Shown here: positions 28,220-37,507 of the stretch, piece after piece | Numbering within the stretch: position 1 is the first letter of the stretch | How the letters are laid out: each line of letters starts with the position of its first letter | NCBI RefSeq assembly: GCF_002741055.1 | Contig: NZ_CP016809.1 | Span: 5,558,501-5,622,500 of the forward strand | Source: Paenibacillus ihbetae | GTDB lineage: Bacteria > Bacillota > Bacilli > Paenibacillales > Paenibacillaceae | Length of the DNA: 64,000 nt | Reading direction: 5' to 3' | The notes under the pieces: generated by a model | Seen by the model: the letters and a program-made list of their open reading frames with translations, nothing else | The model's database searches: none | Told to the model about the DNA's origin: nothing | Position numbers and translations under genes: made by a program

Positions 28220-29077
28220 TTACTGCTGGCTGTTCAATTTGCGGTATCGGCTTGCGGTCATGCTGGTCATTTTTTTGAATGTGCGGTCAAAATGGGTCAG
28301 GCTTTCAAATCCGACAGTCTCCGCAATATCGACGATCCGCAAATCCGTGCTGAGCAGCAGCCGCTGGGCCTCCCGGATCCGCGTCAGCTGAATATAATTG
28401 ACGATTGTGAAGCCGGTGATTTCCTTGAATATCCGGCTGAGATAGAACGGACTGATGTAAAAGGTGTCGGACAGCTGTTTGAGCGTGATTTTGAGCGGAT
28501 AATGGCTGTTGATATATTGGACGACATCCGTAATTTTCTGGTGCAGCGGGTTCAAGGACGGTGAGGCAGGCTCTATGGCGGAAGCGGACAAGCGGTTCGC
28601 CTTGATCAACAGTTCTGTCAGCTGCAGGCGGAGCATATGCTCGAAGGCCGGAGACCGGTTCAAGATTTCGGCAGCCATGCTGTCCAGAATATGCATAACG
28701 CTGTCTTGCTCGGAAGGACGCAGACGCAGTACGGGCTGATCCTGATCGAACATCGACAGCAACCCGGCGGGCAGGAACGGGTGACCGCTGCCGAGAAAGG
28801 AGTCGCTGAAATTGATGACGATGCGCTCATGCTCGGGATCGCCTTGGCCGGATGTTTTATGGACGTCGAATTTGTTGATCAGGGTCAGATCCCCGGCTTG
28901 AATCGAATACAGCTTTTCTTTAATGAAATAGCTGCGTTCACCGGATATCAGATAATAAATTTCGTAGGTTCCGTGGTAGTGGTTATTCCGCTCGAAGGGC
29001 CGCTTTCGATGAATGCGATGATAGTAAAATTCCTCTTCTTCGTTGCCGAATGAGACGCTGTGATGATCAGCTTGCAT
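28220..29077 (-). CDS. AraC-family regulator, divergent from the uxa operon
   Basis: 285 residues: an N-terminal cupin-type sugar-sensing domain (HYHGTYEIYYLISG near 32-45) and a C-terminal double helix-turn-helix (about 185-285, with FYISPFYLSRIFKEITG and IAETVGFESLTHFDRTFKK). The start has AAAGGAGG on the minus strand nine bases upstream. It is transcribed away from uxaC across a 182-base divergent region, so it most likely controls the galacturonate genes, probably as an activator, since the uxaC promoter is weak. The sensed ligand is unknown. Confidence 0.9.
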   Translation of the reverse strand: MQADHHSVSFGNEEEEFYYHRIHRKRPFERNNHYHGTYEIYYLISGERSYFIKEKLYSIQAGDLTLINKFDVHKTSGQGDPEHERIVINFSDSFLGSGHPFLPAGLLSMFDQDQPVLRLRPSEQDSVMHILDSMAAEILNRSPAFEHMLRLQLTELLIKANRLSASAIEPASPSLNPLHQKITDVVQYINSHYPLKITLKQLSDTFYISPFYLSRIFKEITGFTIVNYIQLTRIREAQRLLLSTDLRIVDIAETVGFESLTHFDRTFKKMTSMTASRYRKLNSQQ

Positions 29078-29159
29078 TTAGCGGTGCCTCCTTTCGTTAT
29101 TCGGGGTCAACCTCAAGTTAATTTTATTCTATCAGGCAGTCGGGGAATAAAAAAGCAAG

Positions 29160-29212
29160 ATCGGTTGATTTTTAAGCGAAATAAGCAATAAACGTGAAGA
29201 TATACAACCGAT
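29160..29212 (+). promoter_or_regulatory. inverted repeat in the araC-uxaC divergent region
   Basis: ATCGGTTG (29160-29167) and CAACCGAT (29205-29212) form a perfect 8-base inverted repeat 37 bases apart. A weak -35 (TTGATT, 29165-29170) overlaps the first half. Candidate operator for the AraC regulator or a uronate-responsive repressor. Confidence 0.45.
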
Positions 29213-29259
29213 GATGCCGTATGATTAGAAGTAATCTAAAGAGATGGCAGGTGAACCCA

Positions 29260-30687
29260 ATGAAGGCATTTATGGATGATCATTTTTTGTTGAACAGTGA
29301 GACGGCCCAGAATTTATACCATAATTTTGCGAAGAACATGCCGATCATCGACTACCACTGTCATTTAAATCCGCAAATGATTTATGACAATCACCGGTTC
29401 GGCAATCTGACCGAGGCATGGATCAACGGAGATCACTACAAATGGCGGGCCATGCGGGCCAACGGCATAGATGAAGCCTTTATAACCGGAGGAGAAGGCG
29501 TACAGGACTATGACCGTTTCCTGGCCTGGACGAAGACGGTTCCCAAAACTCTCGGCAATCCGTTATTCCATTGGTCCCATCTGGAGCTGCGGCGGCTGTT
29601 CGGGATCCAGGAGATCATTAATGAGCATAACGCGCCGCGTATTTGGGAAGCGGCCAATGCGCGTTTAGAGGAGGATGATTTCACCACACGGGGGCTCATT
29701 GCATCATGCGGGGTAAAGGTGGTCTGCACGACGGATGATCCGGCGGATTCCCTGGAATACCATATCAAGCTTGCGGATGAGGGAGAAAGCCGGTTTCAGA
29801 TGCTGCCGTCCTTCCGACCGGACAAGGCGCTTGAAATCAATCGTTCGACCTTCACGGATTGGTTGAAGCAGCTTTCGGAGCGGTGCGGGAAAGACATCAG
29901 CAGCTACACTGAATTTTTGGAGGCGCTGCAGGACCGGGTTCAGTTTTTCCATTCGGTTGGCGGACGGGTATCGGATCATGCGCTGGACTTCGTGCCATAC
30001 CGTGAAGCAACGGAGCGTCAAGTTGCCGACATCTTTATGAAAGCGCTTGAAGGGCGTGCGGTTTCCCGTGAAGAAGAAGAGCAGTTCAAGACCGCAACGC
30101 TGCTTGAGCTGGGCCGGATGTACGCCAAGCTGGGCTGGGTGATGCAATTTCATATTAACGCACATCGGAACAACAACACCCGGATGTTCCGGCAGCTCGG
30201 TCCGGATACCGGATATGATTCGATACACGACGGACTGATTGCCGAGCCGCTGGTCCGGTTATTGGACCGATTGGATCAGGAACAAGCGCTCCCAAGAACG
30301 ATTCTGTATTCGTTGAATCCTAGAGACAATGATATCCTTGCTGCGCTCATCGGGAGCTTTCAGGGAGATGGAATTGCCGGGAAAATTCAGTTTGGATCAG
30401 CCTGGTGGTTCAACGATACGAAGGACGGCATGATCGAACAGATGAGCAAACTCGGCAATATGGGGCTGCTCAGCCGCTTCGTCGGCATGCTGACGGATTC
30501 CAGAAGCTTCCTGTCCTATACGCGCCATGAATACTTCCGGCGGGTGCTGTGCGATCTCATCGGAGACTGGGTCACGAAAGGCGAAGCCCCGGCAGATCTG
30601 CCATGGTTGGGCGGGATCGTCGAGGATATTTGCTATTACAATGCAGAGGCCTACTTCCGATTCGGACAGACGAAAGAAGGAGCATGA
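29260..30687 (+). CDS. uxaC: glucuronate/galacturonate isomerase
   Basis: Isomerises D-galacturonate to D-tagaturonate and D-glucuronate to D-fructuronate. 475 residues, amidohydrolase-type barrel; the IDYHCHLNPQMI metal-binding motif is near residue 30. The start at 29260 has CAGGTGA before it; the ATG at 29221 adds 13 residues without a ribosome-binding site. First gene of a tight uxaC-uxaB-uxaA operon. No uxuA/uxuB (glucuronate branch) lies nearby, so the locus is aimed at galacturonate. Confidence 0.95.
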   Translation: MKAFMDDHFLLNSETAQNLYHNFAKNMPIIDYHCHLNPQMIYDNHRFGNLTEAWINGDHYKWRAMRANGIDEAFITGGEGVQDYDRFLAWTKTVPKTLGNPLFHWSHLELRRLFGIQEIINEHNAPRIWEAANARLEEDDFTTRGLIASCGVKVVCTTDDPADSLEYHIKLADEGESRFQMLPSFRPDKALEINRSTFTDWLKQLSERCGKDISSYTEFLEALQDRVQFFHSVGGRVSDHALDFVPYREATERQVADIFMKALEGRAVSREEEEQFKTATLLELGRMYAKLGWVMQFHINAHRNNNTRMFRQLGPDTGYDSIHDGLIAEPLVRLLDRLDQEQALPRTILYSLNPRDNDILAALIGSFQGDGIAGKIQFGSAWWFNDTKDGMIEQMSKLGNMGLLSRFVGMLTDSRSFLSYTRHEYFRRVLCDLIGDWVTKGEAPADLPWLGGIVEDICYYNAEAYFRFGQTKEGA

Positions 30688-30689
30688 CG

Positions 30690-32207
30690 ATGGATACGAT
30701 GCGTGAGGATACGCTTCCGCTGCTTAACCGCCATACGCTGGAGCGGCAGGAGGCAGGGAAGCTGATGCCAGGAGCGGATGCCAGCAGCTATCCCGTGAGA
30801 GCATTGCAGATCGGAGAAGGCAATTTTTTGAGAGGGTTTATCGATTGGATGCTGTTTGAGTGCAACCGGCAGGGATTGTTCCGGGGCAGTGTGGCCGTCA
30901 GCCAGCCGAGACCGGGGGGAAAGCGCAAGCTGGACCAGCTTCGCGAGCAGGACGGCATTTATGGGCTGCTGACCAAAGGGATTCAGAACGGACATGAAAT
31001 CGAAGAGCGGCAGCTGATTTCCATATTTTCACGGTTCATCGACCCTTATTCGGAATGGGAGACGTTCCTGTCGATGGCCGAAAACCCGGAGCTAGATCTC
31101 ATCGTGTCCAATACGACCGAGGCTGGAATCCGCTACGAGGAGATCCCCTGGAATCCTGCCGAGCCGCCGGCCACTTATCCGGGGAAGCTGACCTTGCTTC
31201 TGAATCGCCGGTTTGAGCATTTCCAAGGGGATGCCGATAAGGGCCTGATGATCGTCCCGTGCGAGCTGCTGGAGCGGAACGGGGACGCCTTGAAGGCGAT
31301 TGTGCTCCGGCATGCGGACGATTGGGGACTATCTGACGCATTTAGGAAATGGGTAGAGGAATGCAATCGGTTTCTGAATTCGCTGGTCGACCGAATCGTG
31401 ACGGGATATCCCGACAATGCGCCGGAATATTTTCGCGAGTGGGGCTTTGAAGACCGGCTGCTTAATACGGCAGAGCCCTATTACTTCTGGGCGATTGAAG
31501 GGGATCCTTCCCTGGACGAGAGGCTCCCGCTGAAAGCGGCGGGACTGCAGGTGGAATGGGTACCGGACTTGACCCCGTATCAGATCCGCAAGGTGCGGAT
31601 TCTGAACGGAACCCATACATTAATGGCGCTGATCGGCCTGCTTCACGGCTTGGCCGAGGTCAGGGAGGCGGCAGAGCACCCGGTATGGGGAACGCGGATT
31701 CGGGAAGCCATGCTGAACGAAATCGTCCCGCTGGTTCCGCTGCCTTCAGAATCTGCGAGACGGTATGCCGATGCGGTTTGGGAGCGGTTTCTTAACCCTT
31801 TTATCCGGCACAAGCTGGGCGACATTGCCATGAACAGCGTATCAAAATTCAAAGTGCGACTGCTCCCCGGCCTGAAGAGCTATGCGGATCAGTACGGCAA
31901 GCTCCCTGACGTAATCACCCTGACGCTGTCTTCGCTAATCAGGCTCTATCAGCCGTATAGGATGGAAGATCAGTGGCATGGGACCCGTTTGGATGGGAAG
32001 CCTGTGCCGCTTCGGGACGATCCGGACGCACTAGCGTTTCTCCATGACGTGTGGCAGAAGGAGCTCCGCGGGGAATGGAGCCGGCTCGAGCGGGTGAACG
32101 CCATCTTGGGCTCGGAGCTGCTGTGGGGCGAGAAGCTGAACGATTTTCCGGGACTGGTAGAGAGTGTGCATCGAAATCTTCAGGAAATGGAGCGTAAGCA
32201 ATCATGA
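30690..32207 (+). CDS. uxaB: tagaturonate reductase (altronate oxidoreductase)
   Basis: NADH-dependent reduction of tagaturonate to altronate. 505 residues, long-chain mannitol dehydrogenase family; the family motifs GEGNFLRGFIDWM near the N-terminus, SNTTEAGI and the KVRILNGTHT active-site stretch are present. AAGGAG lies seven bases before the ATG at 30690; the ATG at 30684 overlapping the uxaC stop is too close to it. Second step after UxaC. Confidence 0.94.
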   Translation: MDTMREDTLPLLNRHTLERQEAGKLMPGADASSYPVRALQIGEGNFLRGFIDWMLFECNRQGLFRGSVAVSQPRPGGKRKLDQLREQDGIYGLLTKGIQNGHEIEERQLISIFSRFIDPYSEWETFLSMAENPELDLIVSNTTEAGIRYEEIPWNPAEPPATYPGKLTLLLNRRFEHFQGDADKGLMIVPCELLERNGDALKAIVLRHADDWGLSDAFRKWVEECNRFLNSLVDRIVTGYPDNAPEYFREWGFEDRLLNTAEPYYFWAIEGDPSLDERLPLKAAGLQVEWVPDLTPYQIRKVRILNGTHTLMALIGLLHGLAEVREAAEHPVWGTRIREAMLNEIVPLVPLPSESARRYADAVWERFLNPFIRHKLGDIAMNSVSKFKVRLLPGLKSYADQYGKLPDVITLTLSSLIRLYQPYRMEDQWHGTRLDGKPVPLRDDPDALAFLHDVWQKELRGEWSRLERVNAILGSELLWGEKLNDFPGLVESVHRNLQEMERKQS

Positions 32208-33727
32208 CCGATATAATCATCCTTCACCCCAAAGATGATGTAGGCGTTGCGCTCCGCCCTTTAAAGGCAGGAGCACACGCCGCAGTCACGATCAATGGAA
32301 AAGAGCATGCCATCGAGTTAGCCGAGGATGTGCCGAAGGGCCATAAAGTGGCGCTGCGGGTCATTGAGAAAGACCGCTCGGTCATGAAATTCGGCTATTC
32401 CATCGGCAAGGCATCGCAGCTGATTTTACCGGGTGCGTGGGTCCATACGCATAATTTAAAGACGGGACTTGCCGGCGAGGTCGAGTACCAATACACGCCG
32501 GGCAGTGCGACCGCTCCGTCCTTCGCTGCGGCGGGCAATCCGGCTGATGGAGAGCGGACATTCCAGGGCTATTTGCGCAGGAATGGCGAGGCCGGCATCC
32601 GCAACGAAATATGGATCATTAATACCGTCGGCTGCATCAATAAAACCTGCGAGCAGCTCGCCCGGCTGGCAGACCAGCAGTTTCGCGGAAGGGGAATTGA
32701 CGGGGTTTACCATTTCCCGCATCCGTACGGTTGTTCCCAGCTCGGGGACGATCTGGCCCATACCCAGCGCCTTCTTGCTTCCTTGGCGCGGCACGGCAAT
32801 GCCGCAGGGGTGCTGATCGTCGGACTTGGCTGCGAGAACAATCAAATTGACCAGATGAAGGCGTTGATCGGTGAAGACGAGCCGGACAGAGTCCGGTATC
32901 TGCGTGCGCAGGATGTAGAAGACGAGCTTGCATCCGGGCTGGCGATGATCGAGGAGCTTGTCCGTTATGCAGAGGGCTATCAACGTTCCGAGCTTCCGCT
33001 GTCGCTGCTGAAGATCGGTCTTAAATGCGGCGGTTCCGACGGGCTTTCCGGCATTACCGCGAATCCCCTTGCCGGCCGGATCGCGGATTGGGTAACGGCT
33101 GCTGGAGGGACTGCGCTGCTGACGGAAGTGCCCGAAATGTTCGGCGCGGAGACGATCCTGATGGAACGGGCGGAAAATGAGCAGGTATTCCAAGAGATAA
33201 CGTCGCTCATTAATGATTTCAAGCAGTACTTCATTTCCCATGGCCAGCAAATCTATGAAAATCCTTCGCCCGGTAACAAAGACGGCGGCATAACCACGTT
33301 GGAGGAAAAATCGCTGGGATGCACGCAGAAGGGGGGAACGGCCATCGTTTCGGCAGTCCTGCCATATGGCGAAAGGTCAAGCCGCCCGGGATTGAACCTG
33401 ATTCAGGCTCCAGGCAATGACTTGGTGTCCGTTACGGCGCTTGCAGCGGCAGGAGCGCATCTCGTGCTCTTCACGACGGGCAGAGGAACGCCGTTCGGCG
33501 GGCCTGTGCCAACGGTCAAAATATCGACGAATTCGGAGCTCGCCGCCCGTAAGCCCCACTGGATCGATTTCAATGCGGGAACATTGGTGGAAGGGGCCCG
33601 TATGGAGGAGCTGGAGGAGGCATTGGCCGACCAGATTCTCCAGCTGGCTTCGGGCGTGCGGCAGACACATAATGAAATTGGCGGCTTCCGGGAAATCTCC
33701 ATCTTCAAGGATGGCGTTATCCTGTAA
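32204..33727 (+). CDS. uxaA: altronate dehydratase
   Basis: Dehydrates altronate to 2-keto-3-deoxygluconate. 507 residues: an N-terminal SAF domain (about 1-95) and the large UxaA C-terminal domain with conserved cysteines (TVGCINKTC, HPYGCSQLG, GLGCENNQ, LKCGGSDG) that bind the catalytic metal. The ATGA overlap with uxaB shows translational coupling. The later enzymes, KDG kinase and KDPG aldolase, are not in the window. Confidence 0.95.
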   Translation: MTDIIILHPKDDVGVALRPLKAGAHAAVTINGKEHAIELAEDVPKGHKVALRVIEKDRSVMKFGYSIGKASQLILPGAWVHTHNLKTGLAGEVEYQYTPGSATAPSFAAAGNPADGERTFQGYLRRNGEAGIRNEIWIINTVGCINKTCEQLARLADQQFRGRGIDGVYHFPHPYGCSQLGDDLAHTQRLLASLARHGNAAGVLIVGLGCENNQIDQMKALIGEDEPDRVRYLRAQDVEDELASGLAMIEELVRYAEGYQRSELPLSLLKIGLKCGGSDGLSGITANPLAGRIADWVTAAGGTALLTEVPEMFGAETILMERAENEQVFQEITSLINDFKQYFISHGQQIYENPSPGNKDGGITTLEEKSLGCTQKGGTAIVSAVLPYGERSSRPGLNLIQAPGNDLVSVTALAAAGAHLVLFTTGRGTPFGGPVPTVKISTNSELAARKPHWIDFNAGTLVEGARMEELEEALADQILQLASGVRQTHNEIGGFREISIFKDGVIL

Positions 33728-33761
33728 ACCGATGTTCTGATGTTCAGCTCAAGCAGATCAT

Positions 33762-33897
33762 TTAAAGAGCGAGTTCAAAAAGTCGGTTTATCAGCAATGA
33801 AGCTTATGCATCAGCCCGGCTGATTTTCAAGAGTCGATGCCGGGTCACTTGGATTCACTTCATGATCCAAGATGACTTTTTTGAACAACCTCTTAAA
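33762..33897. repeat. MITE-like element with about 24-bp terminal inverted repeats
   Basis: The first 24 bases (TTTAAAGAGCGAGTTCAAAA, then AGTC) match the reverse complement of the last 24 with a few changes; both ends share the core GTTCAAAAA(A)GTC. Inside are further short inverted repeats (CCCGGC/GCCGGG; TTGGAT/ATCCAA). It has no ORF. The right end runs into the AAAGGAGG of the next gene. Looks like a small non-autonomous mobile element or a large folded leader. Confidence 0.55.
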
Positions 33898-33910
33898 GGA
33901 GGAAGTTAAG

Positions 33911-35032
33911 ATGTCTAATCATACGCAGCAAAAAGCGCCTGCAGACATAACACCACTCCGGCTTGGCATCGAGGCCTGCCGTTCCATCATGGAGACCTTC
34001 TCCCCTGAGGAGCTCCCGCCTGCCGGGAGATGGCACTATCACCAAGGCGTGTTTCTGACGGGAATGTTCCAGCTCTGGAAAAGATGCGGAGAACCGCGAT
34101 ATTTAGAATATATTAAAGGCTATGTCGATCATCTGGTCGATACGAACGGGAATGTGCTGCTGGAGCGCGGCGAGCTGGATTCCGTTCAGGCCGGCTTGCT
34201 GCTGCTGGAGCTGGATGCGATCAAGCCCGAGCGAAAATACAGGGCAGCGGCGGATAAGCTGCTGCGCCTGCAGTCCGCCTTAAACCGGACGACCGAGGGG
34301 GGATATTGGCATAAGGACCGGTATCCTTACCAGATGTGGCTTGACGGGCTGTACATGGGCGGCGTGTTTACGATGAAATACGGGCAGCAATACGGACAGC
34401 CGTATTTGTACGATGAAGTGCTGAACCAGGAGCAGCTGATGCGTAAAAATACGCGGAATGAGGCAAGCGGCCTGTATTATCATGCATGGGACGAGAGCAG
34501 GCATATGCCGTGGGCCGATCCGGCCACAGGCCAATCCCCCGAATATTGGGGGCGTTCCGTGGGATGGTATGCGCTATCGCTTGTCGAATTTCTTGATATG
34601 CTTCCTGAAGACCATGCGGGAAGCGCTGCGCTTGTCCCGGTGCTGCGCGACTTATGCAGCGCTCTCGTGGCCTGCCAGGATCGGGCGACCGGAATGTGGT
34701 ATCAGGTGCTGGATAAAGGAGAGGAGCCGGATAATTGGCTGGAGACGTCCTGCTCAAGCCTCTTTGTATACACGCTGGCGAAGGGCGTGCGGCTCGGCCA
34801 TCTGGAGCCTTCGTTCCTGGAGCATGCACGGCGGGGTTACCAGGGATTGGTCGATGCGGTATACTACAATGAACGAGGCCAGCTAATCATGCCTGATATA
34901 TGTATCGGGACCGGTGTAGGCGATTACCGGCATTACGTGCAGAGGGACCGCTGCGAGAATGACCTTCACGGGGTAGGCGCGCTTGTGATGGCTTGCGTTG
35001 AGCTGGATCAAAGCGAATCGCTGCATGTTTAA
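33911..35032 (+). CDS. GH105 unsaturated rhamnogalacturonyl hydrolase (YteR/YesR-like)
   Basis: Removes the unsaturated galacturonic acid that rhamnogalacturonan or pectin lyases leave at the non-reducing end of oligosaccharides. 373 residues, (alpha/alpha)6 barrel. The proposed general acid is Asp145 in QMWLDGLYMG, matching Asp143 of YteR. No signal peptide, so it acts in the cytoplasm on imported oligosaccharides. The start has AAAGGAGG. It releases uronates that can enter the uxaCBA pathway upstream, although a repeat element separates it from that operon. Confidence 0.92.
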   Translation: MSNHTQQKAPADITPLRLGIEACRSIMETFSPEELPPAGRWHYHQGVFLTGMFQLWKRCGEPRYLEYIKGYVDHLVDTNGNVLLERGELDSVQAGLLLLELDAIKPERKYRAAADKLLRLQSALNRTTEGGYWHKDRYPYQMWLDGLYMGGVFTMKYGQQYGQPYLYDEVLNQEQLMRKNTRNEASGLYYHAWDESRHMPWADPATGQSPEYWGRSVGWYALSLVEFLDMLPEDHAGSAALVPVLRDLCSALVACQDRATGMWYQVLDKGEEPDNWLETSCSSLFVYTLAKGVRLGHLEPSFLEHARRGYQGLVDAVYYNERGQLIMPDICIGTGVGDYRHYVQRDRCENDLHGVGALVMACVELDQSESLHV

Positions 35033-35078
35033 TTGCAATAGTTCCAAGATTTGCGATATGCCAAATATTTGCGGTACA

Positions 35079-35127
35079 AAAGGGGTGTCCGTGAAGATCA
35101 TCTGATCTTACGGGCCCCTTTTTTTCG
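35079..35127 (+). terminator. GH105 gene terminator
   Basis: GGGG-CCGT-AAGAT pairs with ATCTTACGG-CCCC around CATCTG, followed by seven T. Confidence 0.85.
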
Positions 35128-35194
35128 CTTAATGCCGCCGGCTGCGCGAACCGTTCCTCACACGGATTCTGCAACGTGCTCTAGGCTCATCAGG

Positions 35195-35225
35195 TGCATA
35201 GGAACATGGCAGGCTTGTCATAATA
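35195..35225 (+). promoter_or_regulatory. sigma-G (forespore) promoter for sleB
   Basis: TGCATA (35195-35200), 18 bases, CATAATA (35219-35225): close to the sigma-G consensus TGAATA-CATACTA. About 40 bases of leader precede sleB. Confidence 0.75.
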
Positions 35226-35270
35226 TACGTTAGCGAGGCTTGTTAAACCATAAGAGAAAGGTAGAGCAGC

Positions 35271-36098
35271 ATGAAAAACTCGAGAATCTTGATTATGATA
35301 AGCACGGCGCTTCTGTTATCAGGAACGGTATTCGCGCAAGGCACCCTTCATGCAGACGACAATCCGGCAGTACAGGATGCGATACCCACTTTCAGCCAGC
35401 AAACGATCAAATTCGGTTCCTATGGCGAGGATGTATATGAGCTGCAGGGCCGTCTAAAGCATTTGGGCTTCTATTACGGGAAAATCGACAGCGTATTCGG
35501 CTCCAAAACATTGGGAGCTGTGAAATGGTTCCAATCCGAATTCGGGATGAAGGTTGACGGCATCGTCGGACCGAAGGTGAAGCTGAAGCTGTACAATGCG
35601 ACGAAGGATTTCAAGCCGACCGAGCCGAAGCTTCATGAAGGGGGCGGCGGCGCCGGAGCCGGCGGCGGAGGAAATGCAGGCAATGCAGGCAATGCTGGCG
35701 GCGGGGGAGACAACAACCTGGCCTCATCGAATACGATGGGATTATCTGAGAATGACATTAAGATCATGGCCAACGCGGTTTATGGAGAAGCCCGGGGCGA
35801 GCCATTCGAGGGCCAGGTCGCCGTGGCAGCGGTTATTTTAAACCGGGTAAAGTCGCCAAGCTTCCCGAATACGCCGCACGGGGTTATTTTTCAGCCGCGG
35901 GCATTTACGGCCGTCGCAGACGGGCAAATTTGGCTCGAGCCGAACGAAAATGCCAGAAAAGCGGTCATCCAGGCCATCAACGGGTGGGATCCGACCGGCG
36001 GCTGTCTCTATTACTTTAACCCGAAAACGGCGACATCGCCTTGGATCTGGACACGGCCTCAGGTCAAGACCATCGGACAGCATATCTTCTGTATGTAA
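35271..36098 (+). CDS. sleB: spore cortex-lytic enzyme SleB
   Basis: Lytic transglycosylase that degrades the muramic-lactam cortex during germination. 275 residues: signal peptide (about 1-28, cut near AHADD or earlier), a peptidoglycan-binding domain (about 48-110), a Gly/Ala/Asn-rich linker (about 124-155) and the Hydrolase_2 catalytic domain with Glu173 in YGEARGEP. GAAAGGTAGAG precedes the ATG. It lacks the partner ypeB that follows sleB in Bacillus. The sigma-G-type promoter fits forespore expression. Confidence 0.95.
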   Translation: MKNSRILIMISTALLLSGTVFAQGTLHADDNPAVQDAIPTFSQQTIKFGSYGEDVYELQGRLKHLGFYYGKIDSVFGSKTLGAVKWFQSEFGMKVDGIVGPKVKLKLYNATKDFKPTEPKLHEGGGGAGAGGGGNAGNAGNAGGGGDNNLASSNTMGLSENDIKIMANAVYGEARGEPFEGQVAVAAVILNRVKSPSFPNTPHGVIFQPRAFTAVADGQIWLEPNENARKAVIQAINGWDPTGGCLYYFNPKTATSPWIWTRPQVKTIGQHIFCM

Positions 36099-36108
36099 GC
36101 CGTTTTAC

Positions 36109-36145
36109 AAGCAACCGGGGACTTGTCTTCGGTTGCTTCTTCACT
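36109..36145 (+). terminator. sleB terminator
   Basis: AAGCAACCG (36109-36117) pairs with CGGTTGCTT (36130-36138); the T-tract (CTTC) is weak. Confidence 0.6.
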
Positions 36146-36223
36146 TTGCAATGGGTTAGAATGAACGATAAATGATGAGTAAATTATGGTAATGACAATC
36201 CACGAAGTAAGGGGATAAGGACC

Positions 36224-37504
36224 TTGACGAAAACCGAATTTGAACACGGCACAGCCGGAGGAATGCGGATCCACGTGCTGCCTACACGCCGATTCAAGAC
36301 ATTTGCGATATCGCTTTACGCCGGAAGCCCTTTAGCCGAAGATACCGTCACAACGACCGCGCTGACACCGTTCGTGCTGCGCCGGGGGACCGTATCCTAT
36401 CCCGAGACGAGAGCGTTCCGGGAGCGCCTTGAGCAGCTGTACGGAGCCGGCTTTGGCTTCGATATATATAAACGGGGCGATTATCAGATCGTTCACTTCC
36501 GGATGGACACGATTAATGATTCGTTCGTAAACAGTCCGGAGAGCCTGCTTTCTTCTTCGTTTGCATTTTTAGGCGAGGCCTTTACGGATCCGGTGCTCGA
36601 GAACGGCGCCTTCCGCAAAGCGTACGTGCAGACCGAGCGCGATACCGTAAGGAAGAAGCTTGAATCCATCGTGAATGATAAAATCCGCTATGCTGCCGAG
36701 CGCTGCATCGAGGTGATGTGCAAGGATGAGCCGTATCGCCTCCATCCGCTGGGAGAACGCAAGGATCTCGAAGGAATTACGCCGGAGGGGCTTTATCAGG
36801 CCTACCGGAAATGGCTGGATGAATCGGTGCTGGACCTGTACGTCGTTGGCGATACCAGCCTGGATGAAGTGAAGAAGCTCGTGGAGGAGCACTTCAAGCT
36901 GGACCGCACGAAGACCAAGGATTACAAGCCTTCGGTTACGCGCGCAGCGGCTAGAGATACCCAAACCGTCATCGAGCAGCTGGACATTAACCAGGGCAAG
37001 CTGAACATGGGGCTCCGCAGCACCATAACGTACGGGGATGACGAGTATGCCGCTGCGCTTTTATATAACGGCATTCTGGGCGGATATCCGCATTCGAAGC
37101 TGTTCGTCAACGTGCGCGAGAAGGCCAGCCTAGCATATTACGCCTCTTCCCGCTATGACGGACATAAGGGCATCGCCACGATACAGTCCGGCATTGAAGT
37201 TCAGAATTTCGATAAAGCGGTGGATATCATTCGGAAACAACTGGATGATATGGCACAGGGTGCCATTACGGATATCGAGATGTCCCAGACGAAGGCCATG
37301 ATCCGGAATGTCATCAAGGAAATGCAGGATTCGGCCTTCGAGATGATCGCCTACGATTTCAACCGCCAGCTGTCCGGCAAGGAGCGCACGCCGGATGAGC
37401 TTCTCGATCAGGTGGATCGCATGTCCGCGGATGATGTGAAGCAGGCGGCCTCCGCATTTTCATTGGACACGATTTACTTCCTGAAAGGCCAAAAGGAGGA
37501 ATAG
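36224..37504 (+). CDS. ymfF: M16-family protein YmfF, lacking the zinc motif
   Basis: 426 residues with the two-lobed M16 (insulinase) fold. The HxxEH zinc motif is missing: the region where it should lie (ALTPFVLRRG, around residue 46) has no histidines, so it is not catalytic alone. In mitochondrial and bacterial M16B heterodimers one subunit is inactive and the other carries zinc, and the next gene encodes the active partner. TTG start at 36224 after AAGGGGATAAGGA. The stop is three bases before ymfH. Confidence 0.88.
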   Translation: MTKTEFEHGTAGGMRIHVLPTRRFKTFAISLYAGSPLAEDTVTTTALTPFVLRRGTVSYPETRAFRERLEQLYGAGFGFDIYKRGDYQIVHFRMDTINDSFVNSPESLLSSSFAFLGEAFTDPVLENGAFRKAYVQTERDTVRKKLESIVNDKIRYAAERCIEVMCKDEPYRLHPLGERKDLEGITPEGLYQAYRKWLDESVLDLYVVGDTSLDEVKKLVEEHFKLDRTKTKDYKPSVTRAAARDTQTVIEQLDINQGKLNMGLRSTITYGDDEYAAALLYNGILGGYPHSKLFVNVREKASLAYYASSRYDGHKGIATIQSGIEVQNFDKAVDIIRKQLDDMAQGAITDIEMSQTKAMIRNVIKEMQDSAFEMIAYDFNRQLSGKERTPDELLDQVDRMSADDVKQAASAFSLDTIYFLKGQKEE

Positions 37505-37507
37505 CCC

